Below are positions 16,587 to 25,507 of a DNA stretch of 64,000 nucleotides, piece by piece. Position 1 is the first letter of the stretch. Each line of letters opens with the position of its first letter. The notes beneath the pieces are model-generated. The model was not told where the DNA came from. It saw only the letters and a program-made list of their open reading frames with translations, and ran no database searches. The position numbers and the translations under genes were made by a program. Source of the DNA: Glycomyces harbinensis (GTDB lineage: Bacteria > Actinomycetota > Actinomycetes > Mycobacteriales > Micromonosporaceae); assembly GCF_900101745.1 (NCBI RefSeq), contig NZ_FNAD01000001.1:310001-374000 (forward strand). The letters run 5' to 3'.

Positions 16587-17213
16587 ATGGCCGAAGTGCC
16601 GCCGCAGCCCCCGCGACCGCAGGGGGCGAATCTGCATCGGGCATCGGTCTTCATCGTGCCGTTGACGATGTACCTCACCGCGCTCTCCTTGTTCGCCACC
16701 GCGATCGGCCTGCTCATGTCGCAAGCGGACATCAATGGCGCCCTCGAAGAGGTACTGCTCGGGGATCCGTCCTTCGCGGACGCGGACTGGGCGTCGGGAA
16801 ACATCGCGGGGGTAATTGCCTTCTCCTTGAAGATCACCGCCGTGCTGTACCTCGTCTTCGCGGCGCTCCATCTCGTGCTGGGCCCGCTGAACTACAAGGA
16901 CAAGCGGTGGGCGAGGATCCTCGGCTGGGTCCTGGCGGGCGTCTCCCTGGGCTGGTGCGGCATCGGCGGCCTTCTCCTGCGGAAAGGGGTCACCAGCGCG
17001 TCGTTCTTCGGGGAGTCGTACAACAACCAGATATCCAACGCGCTCATCGAGGCCACTCCCGCCTGGCTCACCGCCTTGCAGGTGATCTCGTGGACGCTGC
17101 TGATCGTCGGGTCGGCGCTCGTCATCGTCCTGCTGGCGGTACAGGATTCGAAAGAGCGCCCCCGCGCAGAGGCGCCGGCCTACAGCCCTTACGTCGAGCC
17201 TCCGCAGGATTGA
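16587..17213 (+). CDS. four-helix membrane protein of unknown function
   Basis: A 208-residue protein with an AAAGGAG ribosome site. A Pro-rich cytoplasmic N-terminus is followed by four hydrophobic segments (about 20-44, 74-97, 108-130, 160-186) and a Pro-rich C-terminal tail. It lies 31 bases after the membrane protease gene in the same direction and is probably co-expressed with it; it may be its membrane partner or substrate. I do not recognise a named family. Confidence 0.7.
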   Translation: MAEVPPQPPRPQGANLHRASVFIVPLTMYLTALSLFATAIGLLMSQADINGALEEVLLGDPSFADADWASGNIAGVIAFSLKITAVLYLVFAALHLVLGPLNYKDKRWARILGWVLAGVSLGWCGIGGLLLRKGVTSASFFGESYNNQISNALIEATPAWLTALQVISWTLLIVGSALVIVLLAVQDSKERPRAEAPAYSPYVEPPQD

Positions 17214-17350
17214 ACGGTGCGTGCTCATTCGCCGCCCGGGTCGAGGCTGGTCGCGAAGTTGATCGTGTAGCCCCTCGCTCATGATGCTCCTCGGTCGTTG
17301 TACCAGGTGCGTGCTCGAACGCCGTGAAGTCTGGACGGATGCGGGCCGAT

Positions 17351-17827
17351 TCAGAGGAAGACCTGCTCCAGTCGACGCACGGGGTATTTCACGAGCAGGG
17401 GATCGAGGAGGCCGTGGCGGTTGTAGTCGCCTCGGCGCAGCCGCTCGTCGAGGACGATGCCCTCGCCGAGGCGTTGGAGCAGGATTTCCTCGCCGTTGTA
17501 GACGAAGATGCCCTTAGTACTGAGGTGATCCTCGAAGAACCGGACCACCGCGTTGATCATGTCACCCTCGACGGCTGCGGAGGCTTCGCCGCCGATGTTC
17601 TTGACCTCGCGGAACGTCACTGACAGGTAGGTCGCCTCGTCACCGAGGAGCGCTCGGATCTCGGGGTCGTCTTTAGTGGGCCAGGTGGCGGTGTCGACTT
17701 GGAGATCGGCGCGCGCCGCATAGGTCGCCGTGTGCCGGTGCTCGCAGCCGAGGAGATCGGCGAAGTAGTCGAGCGCCTTGGCCTCGGACAGCACGGGGGT
17801 GGCTTCGAGGGTGAACTCAATCGCCAT
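17351..17827 (-). CDS. SitI3-type immunity protein (putative)
   Basis: A 158-residue soluble protein resembling the SitI3 family of small immunity proteins: it starts MAIEFTLEAT, has a central YLSVTFREVKN strand, and then VYNGEEILLQRLG with a trailing Arg-rich helix. Its start overlaps the end of the upstream toxin gene by 11 bases, the classic toxin-then-immunity order. It is expected to bind and block the nuclease domain of that toxin in the cytoplasm. The family call rests on reading the pattern by eye, so a different immunity family is possible; the neighbour relation is the stronger evidence. Confidence 0.62.
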   Translation of the reverse strand: MAIEFTLEATPVLSEAKALDYFADLLGCEHRHTATYAARADLQVDTATWPTKDDPEIRALLGDEATYLSVTFREVKNIGGEASAAVEGDMINAVVRFFEDHLSTKGIFVYNGEEILLQRLGEGIVLDERLRRGDYNRHGLLDPLLVKYPVRRLEQVFL

Positions 17828-18650
17828 GGTGTGCCGCCTCCGTATCCCACGGGTAGAACTGTGTCACCTTGCCGCCTTTGACGACCTTGATCTCCTGGAG
17901 GCCGCGGATGGGCGAGCGCTCCAACCGGGCCCTGATCTCCTCGGCGGTGGCGCCGCAGCCGTCGAGGTTCAAGATTATCCGGTCGGCCTGCCGGTCGGCG
18001 TCGCTCTTGCCGACCTTGTTGCGAATGCTGGTATGGATCGTGCGGGTACTGGAACCGGTCGGCGAATAGCAGTCCCACCATTGCCCGTCGATCATGTAGT
18101 CGGGCGCTTTGCCGTTGGGTCTGGATGGCGGGTTCTGCTCGATGTCGTAGCCGGCTTCGGCGAGCACCTTCGCGGCCTCGTTCTCTCTGCGGATGTCGGT
18201 CGGGTTGCCGCCGGTGATGTCGGCGTTCGCAGGCTCGCCGCGCGGTCGCCGGGCCGAGTCGGGCGCGAAGCGCGGCGGCGTTGCGGGCGGACGTTCACCT
18301 CCGGGTTCACCGGTTGGAGAACTTGTTTGAGGCGGTGGTCCAGGCGAGGCGCCGCCGCTATGGTTGCCCGGTGCGGCCGTATGCCCGCCGCCGAGTAGCG
18401 CGATGTATGCGTTCATCGCCTCGTCGCCCACTCGGATATTCGCCCGGGCCTCGTCGAGCCTGTCGAGCGCGGCCTGCCATTGGGCGACGCCCTCGGGAAC
18501 CAGTGGGCTACTCGACCCGACCGTCGCTGCGGTGATGAAGCCGACCGAATCCCCGAGTTGGGTTCGGACGGCGTCGAGACTGGTTCGGGTTTGACCGGTG
18601 TCGTCGGTGAGCGCTCTGAGCTGCTCGACCAGTTCGCTCAGCAGCGACAC
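17817..18650 (-). CDS. polymorphic toxin with CdiA-type C-terminal nuclease
   Basis: A 277-residue protein starting at GTG 18650. Residues 1-85 form a helical WXG-like or adaptor domain, 88-135 a Pro/Gly-rich linker, and 140-277 a toxin domain. That domain matches the CdiA C-terminal tRNA-nuclease pattern (PD-(D/E)xK-like fold): ENEAAKVLAEAGYDIEQNP, then KAPDYMIDGQWWDCYSP, then IRNKVGKSDADRQADRIILN and a GLQEIKVV strand. It would cleave RNA in a target cell or in the host. No signal peptide is seen. It lies 37 bases downstream of the protease-STAND gene and overlaps the immunity gene, so all are probably one transcript, and the protease may process or control it. Confidence 0.7.
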   Translation of the reverse strand: MSLLSELVEQLRALTDDTGQTRTSLDAVRTQLGDSVGFITAATVGSSSPLVPEGVAQWQAALDRLDEARANIRVGDEAMNAYIALLGGGHTAAPGNHSGGASPGPPPQTSSPTGEPGGERPPATPPRFAPDSARRPRGEPANADITGGNPTDIRRENEAAKVLAEAGYDIEQNPPSRPNGKAPDYMIDGQWWDCYSPTGSSTRTIHTSIRNKVGKSDADRQADRIILNLDGCGATAEEIRARLERSPIRGLQEIKVVKGGKVTQFYPWDTEAAHHGD

Positions 18651-18687
18651 GCGAAAGTCCTTGCGAGACAGGGCAGGTCATTCTCCA

Positions 18688-21600
18688 TCATGAAGCGGCG
18701 TGCTTTCGCCTCCTGGTCGTTCGGGCGAAGACCGAGACGTCGCGGCCGGAGCCGACGGCGAGGTGGCCCTCCTCGGTGAAGGCGACGGTCTGCACCGGCT
18801 CGGGGAAGGGGATCACGGACTTCACCGCACCCGTTGACAGGTCGACGACCGTCGCCTCGCGGTTGTAGCCCACCGCGGCGAACAGTTCGCCGTCGAGTTC
18901 CGCGCAGGCGAGTCCGTTCGAGATCCAGCCTTTGAACCCGAACTCGAGACGATGCCGCCGCTCGCCGGTGCGCAGATTCCAGGTTTCCAGTTCACCGCCG
19001 TACACCAGCAGCACGGCGTGAGGGTCGCCCTCGATCGTCAGCGAGTCCATCGCGCTGATACCGCCCTCATTGCCGGTGTCGACGCTCCCGAGCGGATCAC
19101 CGGTGTGGAGGTCGCGCAGTCGCAGCACGCCGTCGTCTCCGCCGATCACCGCGGCGGCACGCCCCTCCATGGACACCGAGGCGATGGCCTGCGGCCATTC
19201 GACCTCGATGAGGATCGGCCGCAGCTGTTCTCCGGTGCCGACCTGCCAGATGCGGATGACATCGGATTGTTGAACGGCCGCGACCGTCCACTCGCCGTCG
19301 ACCACCGCACCGGCGATGTCCTTGAGGGTGAAGATGCTGCGCTTGCCGGAGATCCTGCGGACCGTCGCTCCGGTAGCGGCCTTTCGCAGCGTTATCCCGT
19401 CATTTCGGGAGCTGGACAGCACGACCGAGGCTCCGGCGGCCATCGCCGTCGTCATCGAGGAGACCTCGGAGTCATGGCCGATCGTGCTCTCTCCTTGCTG
19501 CTCGTGCTCAAGCAGGTCCCAGACGCGGACCATTTCGCCGATTCCGGCGGTGATCGCCACCTGTCGGCCTCCCAAGGCGGTACAGGCCAGACTGCCGAGG
19601 CTGGTGTTGGCGGCACGGAAGCCCTCGCCGTGCTCACGCCGATCCCGCAGGCTCCAGACCCGGATCATTCCTCCGCGATCGGCGGTGACGACCGCGGGAA
19701 CGCCCTGCAACTCCCGACAGGCCAGTGCGCGGATGATCTGGCCTTCGTCGCCGAACGGGGCGCCGAGCGGCTCCCGGGTCTGCAGGTCCCAGACTTGCAG
19801 CAGGCCGCTGAGGTCGCCCGCAACGGCCACGGGGCGGCCATCGAGAACGGCGCAGTCGATCGCGCTCACGCTGAGGAACTTGACCGGCGGCACCAGCCGC
19901 AGTTCGCCGCTCTGCTGTGCGGTGGTCAGGTCCCAGATCCGGATCGAACCGTCTTCGCCTCCGGACACCGCAAGAGGCCGGCCGTCGATCTCGGTGCAGG
20001 CGACGGCGTTCACGCTCCCGATATGGCTCGGGGAACGGTCGCCGTAATAGGCGCCGGTTCTCAGGTCGGTGAACTTGACCGAGCCGATGTCATCGCCGGA
20101 GACCGCGACCTCCCGGCCGTCGACCGTCGCCCATGCGAGGCACCGGATGGAGGTGCCGCCGGGGCCTTCGGTCCTGCTCAACACTCGGCCGGTGGCCAAG
20201 TCGGCGACCCTGATCGCTCCGTCCTCATGTCCGATGACGGCGATCGGCGCCCCGTTCAGCGTCCCGCCGGCGAGCGCGGTGACCCATGTCTCGGACGTCG
20301 ACGGCACCTCGGCCTGCGGGCTTCCCGTGACGAGGTTCCACACCTTGATCGCGTCTCCGACGCCGACCGCCACAACGGGAACGTCATCGACGACGGCGCA
20401 GGTGATCGCGTCTGACCCGGTCGGGGCGACCTGGATGGTCAGTTGGAGTCGCGAGTCGATGCCGCTTCCCGTGGCCCACAACGGCCTCCATTCGAGGCCT
20501 GGACTCTTGGCGGGTCGCGCCAGATCGGCCGCGAGTTGGTCGGCACCGAACCGTGCTGCGTTGTAGGCGAGCAGCGCGCGGCGCTCGTGCAGCGTGGCGA
20601 TGGCGAGGTGCCCCGAGGACGCCCGGTAGATCGAGGCTCGCAGGGCCGCCTCACCGGACCCCGCGCGCCCCAGCATTGGCAGCATGCGCTCAGGATCGGC
20701 CACGACCAGGAAGTCCAGTTCATCGAGGAGCGCTCCTACCGCATCGCCTCGGGCCGCGTGGCCGATCAAAGACCGCCACAGGTACGGCGGGGCCTGCTCC
20801 CATCCCTCGGCCCTTCCGATCGCGATGAAGTCCTTTGTGAGCAGTGCCTCGCTCTCGGCCCGGTCCTCCTCGGTCCTTGCCCGCCTTCCCAGGCACGCGT
20901 CGACCAGGGCCTGGTGGAAGATCCGGAACGACCGCCCGTCGGCCGCACCGGTCTCGATCAGGAAGTTCGCCGCTCCCGACTTCGCGAACCTGGCGAGCCG
21001 CATCGGGCTCACCTCGGTCCCCTCGAGGGACCGCAGCGCCGCCGACCACAGCTCCGCGGTGAAGCCCGGTGCGTCGGCGAAGGCCAGGGCCGTCAGCAGT
21101 TCCTCGGCGGGCACGTCATCGAAGGGCTCCAACCGTTCGAGGTAGTCCCAGAAGACCACGCTCACATCGGAACTGAACGCCAGCGCCTCCGGAGCGACCG
21201 GCTCCTCGTCGTACCGGCCGTGGCTGCGGGCGACCAGGCCCGCCACCAGGAAGTTGCCCTCCGCCAGTTCGGCGATGCGCCGCGCCACCGGGCCCGCAGT
21301 GCCCGGATCGCCGTACGGGTTCCGGCGTTGCTCGCCGCTGGCCTGCCGCAACGCCGCTTCGGCGTAGTCGGTGAGGTCCTGGAACTCGAAGTACTCCGGA
21401 CTGTCCAGATCGAGCCGGTGCAAACTGTTCCCGAAGTGGGCCAGCAGGTCACCCGAGCCGTCGACGCGGCGGCCGCCGACCACGACGCTCGTGTTCGGCA
21501 GCTCCGAGAGCGGGCGCAGCACCCGCGAGGCGATCGCGCGGGCCTCCTTCGCGTCGGCGGCCTCGTCCAAGGCGTCGAGGACCACGTTGAACCGCTCCCC

Positions 21601-22653
21601 GCCGGCGAGTGCGCGGGCCATGGCGCCGGCGAAGTCCTCGGGCCGTTCGACGGGACCGCCCCCGCGCCGGGCGAGGATCTCGTTGGCGACCTCCAGGGCC
21701 GTCTTGCCGTTGGCGTGGACGGCGCAGTCGACCGAGCCCGGCTCGGCCCTCACCGCCGTGTCGTCCTCGGGAAGCATTGCGGCCCAAGGCTGGTGCGAGG
21801 TGGTGACGATCCTGCCGAGTGTCGCCGACTTGCCGACCCCGGGCGTGCCGGTCACCACGAGGACGCTGTGGCGGCGGCCGTCGCGGAGCCAGTCGACGAT
21901 CTCGGTGAGCGCTTTGCGGCGTCCCCGGAACAGCCAGCCCTGCTCGTGGGTGCCCGACAGGCCTCTCGCGCGCGGCCACCAGTGGGACAGGTCCTCTTCC
22001 GCCGCAGGGGGAATCGCCGCAAGCTGTTCGGTCAGCGGCGGCCACAGCTCGCATAGGTAGTGCATCGCCAGCATGTGGCCCACGCGGTTGGCGTCCTTCG
22101 CCACCGTGAGGCCGATGACGGCCTGCTGCCCGACGTCCCAGACCGGTCCGCCCGAGAAGCCCTTCGCGACCGACCAGCCCTCGCCATCGGGGTCGATCTG
22201 GATCCATTCGGGCCGCGGTGGATTGGACAGGCGCCCCTTCGCGGTCCTGGCCAGCGCGCTGTCGTCGGGGAACCCGCGCAGCTCGACCGCGGAGCCGACC
22301 GGGCCGGGGAGGCGTCGCAGCGGTGCGGGCGCCAGGCCCGGGGGAGGGTCGGCCATGCGCAGGACCGCGAAGTCCCCGGTGCCGTCGGGCATCTCGGGGA
22401 ACCAGCCGCCGTCGACCACGGTCGCGGTGGCCGTGCTGCCGAGGAAGGGGAACTCCAGCACGACCTCGCGGCCCGGTTCCAGCAGGAGCGCCGCGCCGCC
22501 CTGTCGCGGTTCGGCCAGGTGGGCGCAGGTGACGACGTGTTCGCCGTCGACGGCCACGGCGGTGCCCGCGGTCCCGCCGCCGGAGTTGCGGACGCGGGCC
22601 AGCCAAGGGGGCCGCTCGTGCATCGCCGTGTCCGCTATCGCTCGTTCTCCCAT
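18688..22653 (-). CDS. trypsin-STAND NTPase-WD40 fusion, putative conflict sensor
   Basis: A 1321-residue multidomain protein. Residues 10-205 are a trypsin-like protease (H45 in VTCAHLA, D94 in TGDFAVLRM, S167 in KGFSGGPVWD). Residues 235-560 are a STAND NTPase with P-loop GTPGVGKS (269-276) and Walker B VVLDALDE (357-364), followed by a helical winged region. Residues 760-1315 form a WD40 propeller with repeated GGEDGSIRIWDL-type blades. STAND proteins oligomerise when the repeat domain senses a trigger; here that would activate the protease. The start overlaps the upstream Trypco1-like gene by 19 bases; ATG 22623 is an alternative. Gene order suggests it regulates the toxin downstream. Confidence 0.85.
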   Translation of the reverse strand: MGERAIADTAMHERPPWLARVRNSGGGTAGTAVAVDGEHVVTCAHLAEPRQGGAALLLEPGREVVLEFPFLGSTATATVVDGGWFPEMPDGTGDFAVLRMADPPPGLAPAPLRRLPGPVGSAVELRGFPDDSALARTAKGRLSNPPRPEWIQIDPDGEGWSVAKGFSGGPVWDVGQQAVIGLTVAKDANRVGHMLAMHYLCELWPPLTEQLAAIPPAAEEDLSHWWPRARGLSGTHEQGWLFRGRRKALTEIVDWLRDGRRHSVLVVTGTPGVGKSATLGRIVTTSHQPWAAMLPEDDTAVRAEPGSVDCAVHANGKTALEVANEILARRGGGPVERPEDFAGAMARALAGGERFNVVLDALDEAADAKEARAIASRVLRPLSELPNTSVVVGGRRVDGSGDLLAHFGNSLHRLDLDSPEYFEFQDLTDYAEAALRQASGEQRRNPYGDPGTAGPVARRIAELAEGNFLVAGLVARSHGRYDEEPVAPEALAFSSDVSVVFWDYLERLEPFDDVPAEELLTALAFADAPGFTAELWSAALRSLEGTEVSPMRLARFAKSGAANFLIETGAADGRSFRIFHQALVDACLGRRARTEEDRAESEALLTKDFIAIGRAEGWEQAPPYLWRSLIGHAARGDAVGALLDELDFLVVADPERMLPMLGRAGSGEAALRASIYRASSGHLAIATLHERRALLAYNAARFGADQLAADLARPAKSPGLEWRPLWATGSGIDSRLQLTIQVAPTGSDAITCAVVDDVPVVAVGVGDAIKVWNLVTGSPQAEVPSTSETWVTALAGGTLNGAPIAVIGHEDGAIRVADLATGRVLSRTEGPGGTSIRCLAWATVDGREVAVSGDDIGSVKFTDLRTGAYYGDRSPSHIGSVNAVACTEIDGRPLAVSGGEDGSIRIWDLTTAQQSGELRLVPPVKFLSVSAIDCAVLDGRPVAVAGDLSGLLQVWDLQTREPLGAPFGDEGQIIRALACRELQGVPAVVTADRGGMIRVWSLRDRREHGEGFRAANTSLGSLACTALGGRQVAITAGIGEMVRVWDLLEHEQQGESTIGHDSEVSSMTTAMAAGASVVLSSSRNDGITLRKAATGATVRRISGKRSIFTLKDIAGAVVDGEWTVAAVQQSDVIRIWQVGTGEQLRPILIEVEWPQAIASVSMEGRAAAVIGGDDGVLRLRDLHTGDPLGSVDTGNEGGISAMDSLTIEGDPHAVLLVYGGELETWNLRTGERRHRLEFGFKGWISNGLACAELDGELFAAVGYNREATVVDLSTGAVKSVIPFPEPVQTVAFTEEGHLAVGSGRDVSVFARTTRRRKHAAS

Positions 22654-22973
22654 TTCATCGTGAGGTTCAAATGCGCCTCGGACTTGCCCGACACGATCTT
22701 CACATTGGTCTCACCGGTGAACTTCAGCCCCACCGAAAGAGTGACCTCAGTGGGCGGCTCGTCGATACTCGCGACTTGCGCGCGAACGGCGCGTGCAATT
22801 GCGGGAATGGAGGCCAGCGCTTCATCGAAAGTGATCTTGGCGCGGCGGGCGGCCGCGTCGAACAATCCCGCCCGTTCGAGCCCCTCCTGAGGGGCGCCGT
22901 CGCCGATCTCCAAGTCCACCAGCACAACCGGGCCGTTCTCATCATCGTCGAGCGCGAAGCCGACCGTTTCCAT
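22635..22973 (-). CDS. Trypco1-like (CU044_2847 family) small protein
   Basis: A 112-residue protein starting at ATG 22973 with GGAG upstream. The family layout is visible: an acidic N-terminal beta region (VGFALDDDENGPVVLVDLE), a central helix FDEALASIPAIARAVRAQV, then a VTLSVGLKFTGE strand and a C-terminal strand ending in NLTMKW. This matches the trypsin-co-occurring domain found next to trypsin and STAND proteins in actinobacterial conflict loci. It is the first gene of the minus-strand operon, and its 3' end is embedded in the protease-STAND start. Its molecular role is not known; it may be a partner or substrate of the protease. Confidence 0.72.
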   Translation of the reverse strand: METVGFALDDDENGPVVLVDLEIGDGAPQEGLERAGLFDAAARRAKITFDEALASIPAIARAVRAQVASIDEPPTEVTLSVGLKFTGETNVKIVSGKSEAHLNLTMKWENER

Positions 22974-23113
22974 CCACCGCTCCTCGAAATCACCGGGGCC
23001 CGCCGCATCTGCGGGGGCATCCCATTATTGCGGGCGACCGCGAACCTCGCAGTTCCAGTACGCTTGCCCGATACGAAATGCCGTTCACCCCTATTCGAAT
23101 CCGGAGCCACCCC

Positions 23114-25507
23114 ATGCGATTCGCCATCCTCGGACCGCTGCGAGTCAGCGTGCCCGGGGAACCGGAGGCCGCACTCGACGACCGGCGCCGGCGCGTCCTG
23201 GGAATGCTGCTCCTCGCCGAGGAGCGCCCGGTCCCGACCGAGGTGCTCCGGCGCGTGCTCTGGGGCGAGACGCGGCCCCTCGGCGCCGACGAGCGCATCG
23301 AGAAGCTGGTCCGCGACCTGGAGCACTGGCTGCCCGACGACCTGCTGTGCGAGTTCCAGCGGATCGGCTCCAGCCACCGGCTCAAAGTGCGGCGCGACCA
23401 GGTGGACGTCGAGGTCTTCCGGCGCGAGGTCCGGGACGCCCGGGTGCGCCTCGAATACGGCGAGGACGCCGAAGCGGTCGACCTGCTCGACAAGGCCCTG
23501 CGGCTGTGGCGCGGCCGGCCCCTCGACGGCCTCACCGGCCCCGACATCGACGCGGGCGCCGCGAAGCTCATGGAGTTCAAGGCCGAAGTCGACGAGACCC
23601 GTTTCGAAGCGCTGCTCCGCCTCGGCCGCTTCGCGACCCTGATCGGGGAAGGGCGCCAGGCGATCCGCGAGCGGCCCTTCGACCAGGAGGCGACCAGGCG
23701 GCTCATGGCCGCCCTGGCCGAGGCCGGGCGCGACAGCGAGGCCAAGCAGGTCTTCGAGGAGCTCCAGGCGCGACTCGCCGAGCGGTCGGGCGACCGGCCC
23801 GTGCGCGAGGTCCGGGACCTGTACGACCGCATCGGCGGCGGCGACCGTCCGCCGCCCTCCCAGTCGCGGCAGGGGCCGACCGAACCGAGGCAGCTGACCT
23901 CCACGGCCGGGGAGTTCACCGGCCGCACCGGCCCGCTGCGCCGCATGGACCGCAGCCGCCTGCGCCGCGCCTCCGGCGTCGTGATCTCCGGGATCGGCGG
24001 CCTCGGCAAGACCTCGCTGGGCCTGGCCTGGGCCGAGCGCAAGGTCAAGGACTTCCCCGACGGGCAGCTCTTCGCCGACCTGCGCGGCGCCTCGGCCGAA
24101 CGGCCGGCTGAACCGCTCGCGGTCCTCCACGGCTTCATGCGCGCCCTGGGATTCCCCGCCTCCGCGCTCGCCGCCGACCTCGGCCAGGCCGGGGCCGACT
24201 TCCGCGCCTACGCCGCCGGGCGGCGCCTGCTCGTCTTCCTCGACAACGCCCTCGACGCCGACCAGGTGCGGCCACTGCTGCCCGGCGTCGGGGACGGCTT
24301 CACCATCGTGACCGCGCGCGCCAAGATGCCCGAACTGGGCGACTTGGACGCGCTGGAACTGGAGGAGATGGACGCGGAGGAGTCCGAAGAACTCCTGCTG
24401 CGCCTGGCCGGGGCCGCGCCCTCGGCGGAGCGCTCCGCAACCCTCGCGCCGCTCATCCGACGCTGCGGCGGCCTGCCGCTGGCCCTGAGGATCGCCTCCG
24501 ACCTCCTCGGCGACACCGACCAGCCCGCGGGGACGCTCACGGACCCGACAGGCCGCGCCGACGACGACCGCGCCGACCTCTGGGCCGTGTTCGACCTGTC
24601 CTACCGCCACCTCAGCGAAGCCGAACGGCGCCTGCACCTGGCGCTCGCGCCGCTCCCGGGCCCGAGCATCGGCCCGGACCTGGCGCTGTCTGTGGCCCGC
24701 CGGATCGGCGACGACCCGCAGGCGCTGCTCGACGGCCTCGTCCGCGCCCACTGGCTGCGCCGCGTCGGCGACCGGTACGAGACCCACAACCTCGTCGCCG
24801 CCTACGCCGCCGACCGCGCCGAACGGGAACTGTCCGCCGCCGAACGCCGGCTCACCCGCGACCGGGTCGTGGCCCACTTCCACCTCCTCGGCGCCGCGGT
24901 GGCACTGGAGGACTTCGAATTCCTCACCGCCGCATACGAAGCCTGGCAGGCCGAACCCAACACCTCCCGGCTCGCCAACGCGCTGTGCGCGTTCGCCCAG
25001 CGCGGGCACCGGCTCCCCGAACTCGTGCGCCTCGGCGAACGCGCCGCCGCGTCCGCGACCGATCCGGTCGACCTCGCCCGGCACTGCAACCTCGTCGCCG
25101 TCGCCGCCTTCGCGCAAGGCGACCTGGAGCATGCCGTCGCCTACGGCCGCAGGTGCGTCGCGGCCCTGGAGTCCACTCCGGGCGGGGACCGCCCCGGGAC
25201 CGCCCGCGCCAACCTCGGCGGCGCGCTGGCGCTCCTGGAGCGGTACGACGAGGCCCTGCCCGTCCTCGAAGCGGCCCTGGCCGCGGCCGAGACCTGCGGT
25301 GCGTGGGACGGCGCGGTCACCACCTCGCTGTCGCTGGCCCGCGTCCACCAGGGCCTCGGCGACTTCCGGGCCGCCGAAGCCCGCCTCCTGGCCGCGCGCG
25401 CCCTCGACCGGGACCGGTCCCACGGACTGCGTGCCACCATGATCGACACTCATCTCGACGACGTCCGCCGACAGCGCGACGGCAACCGCGACGGAGCCGC
25501 CCCATGA
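23114..25507 (+). CDS. AfsR/SARP-type regulator with NB-ARC and repeat domains
   Basis: A 797-residue regulator; ATG 23114 has GGAG seven bases upstream. Residues 1-90 look like an OmpR-type winged helix (FAILGPLRVSV, LGMLLLAEERPVPTEVL). Residues 95-240 are the bacterial transcriptional activation domain typical of SARPs. Residues 275-560 are an NB-ARC ATPase with P-loop GIGGLGKTS near 293-301 and LLVFLDNALDADQVRPLLPG. Residues 620-797 are TPR-like helices. AfsR of Streptomyces has the same order and is phosphorylated by Ser/Thr kinases. Here the stop overlaps the PknG start (ATGA), so a kinase-regulator pair is likely. It diverges from the Trypco1 operon with only 140 bases between. Confidence 0.85.
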   Translation: MRFAILGPLRVSVPGEPEAALDDRRRRVLGMLLLAEERPVPTEVLRRVLWGETRPLGADERIEKLVRDLEHWLPDDLLCEFQRIGSSHRLKVRRDQVDVEVFRREVRDARVRLEYGEDAEAVDLLDKALRLWRGRPLDGLTGPDIDAGAAKLMEFKAEVDETRFEALLRLGRFATLIGEGRQAIRERPFDQEATRRLMAALAEAGRDSEAKQVFEELQARLAERSGDRPVREVRDLYDRIGGGDRPPPSQSRQGPTEPRQLTSTAGEFTGRTGPLRRMDRSRLRRASGVVISGIGGLGKTSLGLAWAERKVKDFPDGQLFADLRGASAERPAEPLAVLHGFMRALGFPASALAADLGQAGADFRAYAAGRRLLVFLDNALDADQVRPLLPGVGDGFTIVTARAKMPELGDLDALELEEMDAEESEELLLRLAGAAPSAERSATLAPLIRRCGGLPLALRIASDLLGDTDQPAGTLTDPTGRADDDRADLWAVFDLSYRHLSEAERRLHLALAPLPGPSIGPDLALSVARRIGDDPQALLDGLVRAHWLRRVGDRYETHNLVAAYAADRAERELSAAERRLTRDRVVAHFHLLGAAVALEDFEFLTAAYEAWQAEPNTSRLANALCAFAQRGHRLPELVRLGERAAASATDPVDLARHCNLVAVAAFAQGDLEHAVAYGRRCVAALESTPGGDRPGTARANLGGALALLERYDEALPVLEAALAAAETCGAWDGAVTTSLSLARVHQGLGDFRAAEARLLAARALDRDRSHGLRATMIDTHLDDVRRQRDGNRDGAAP

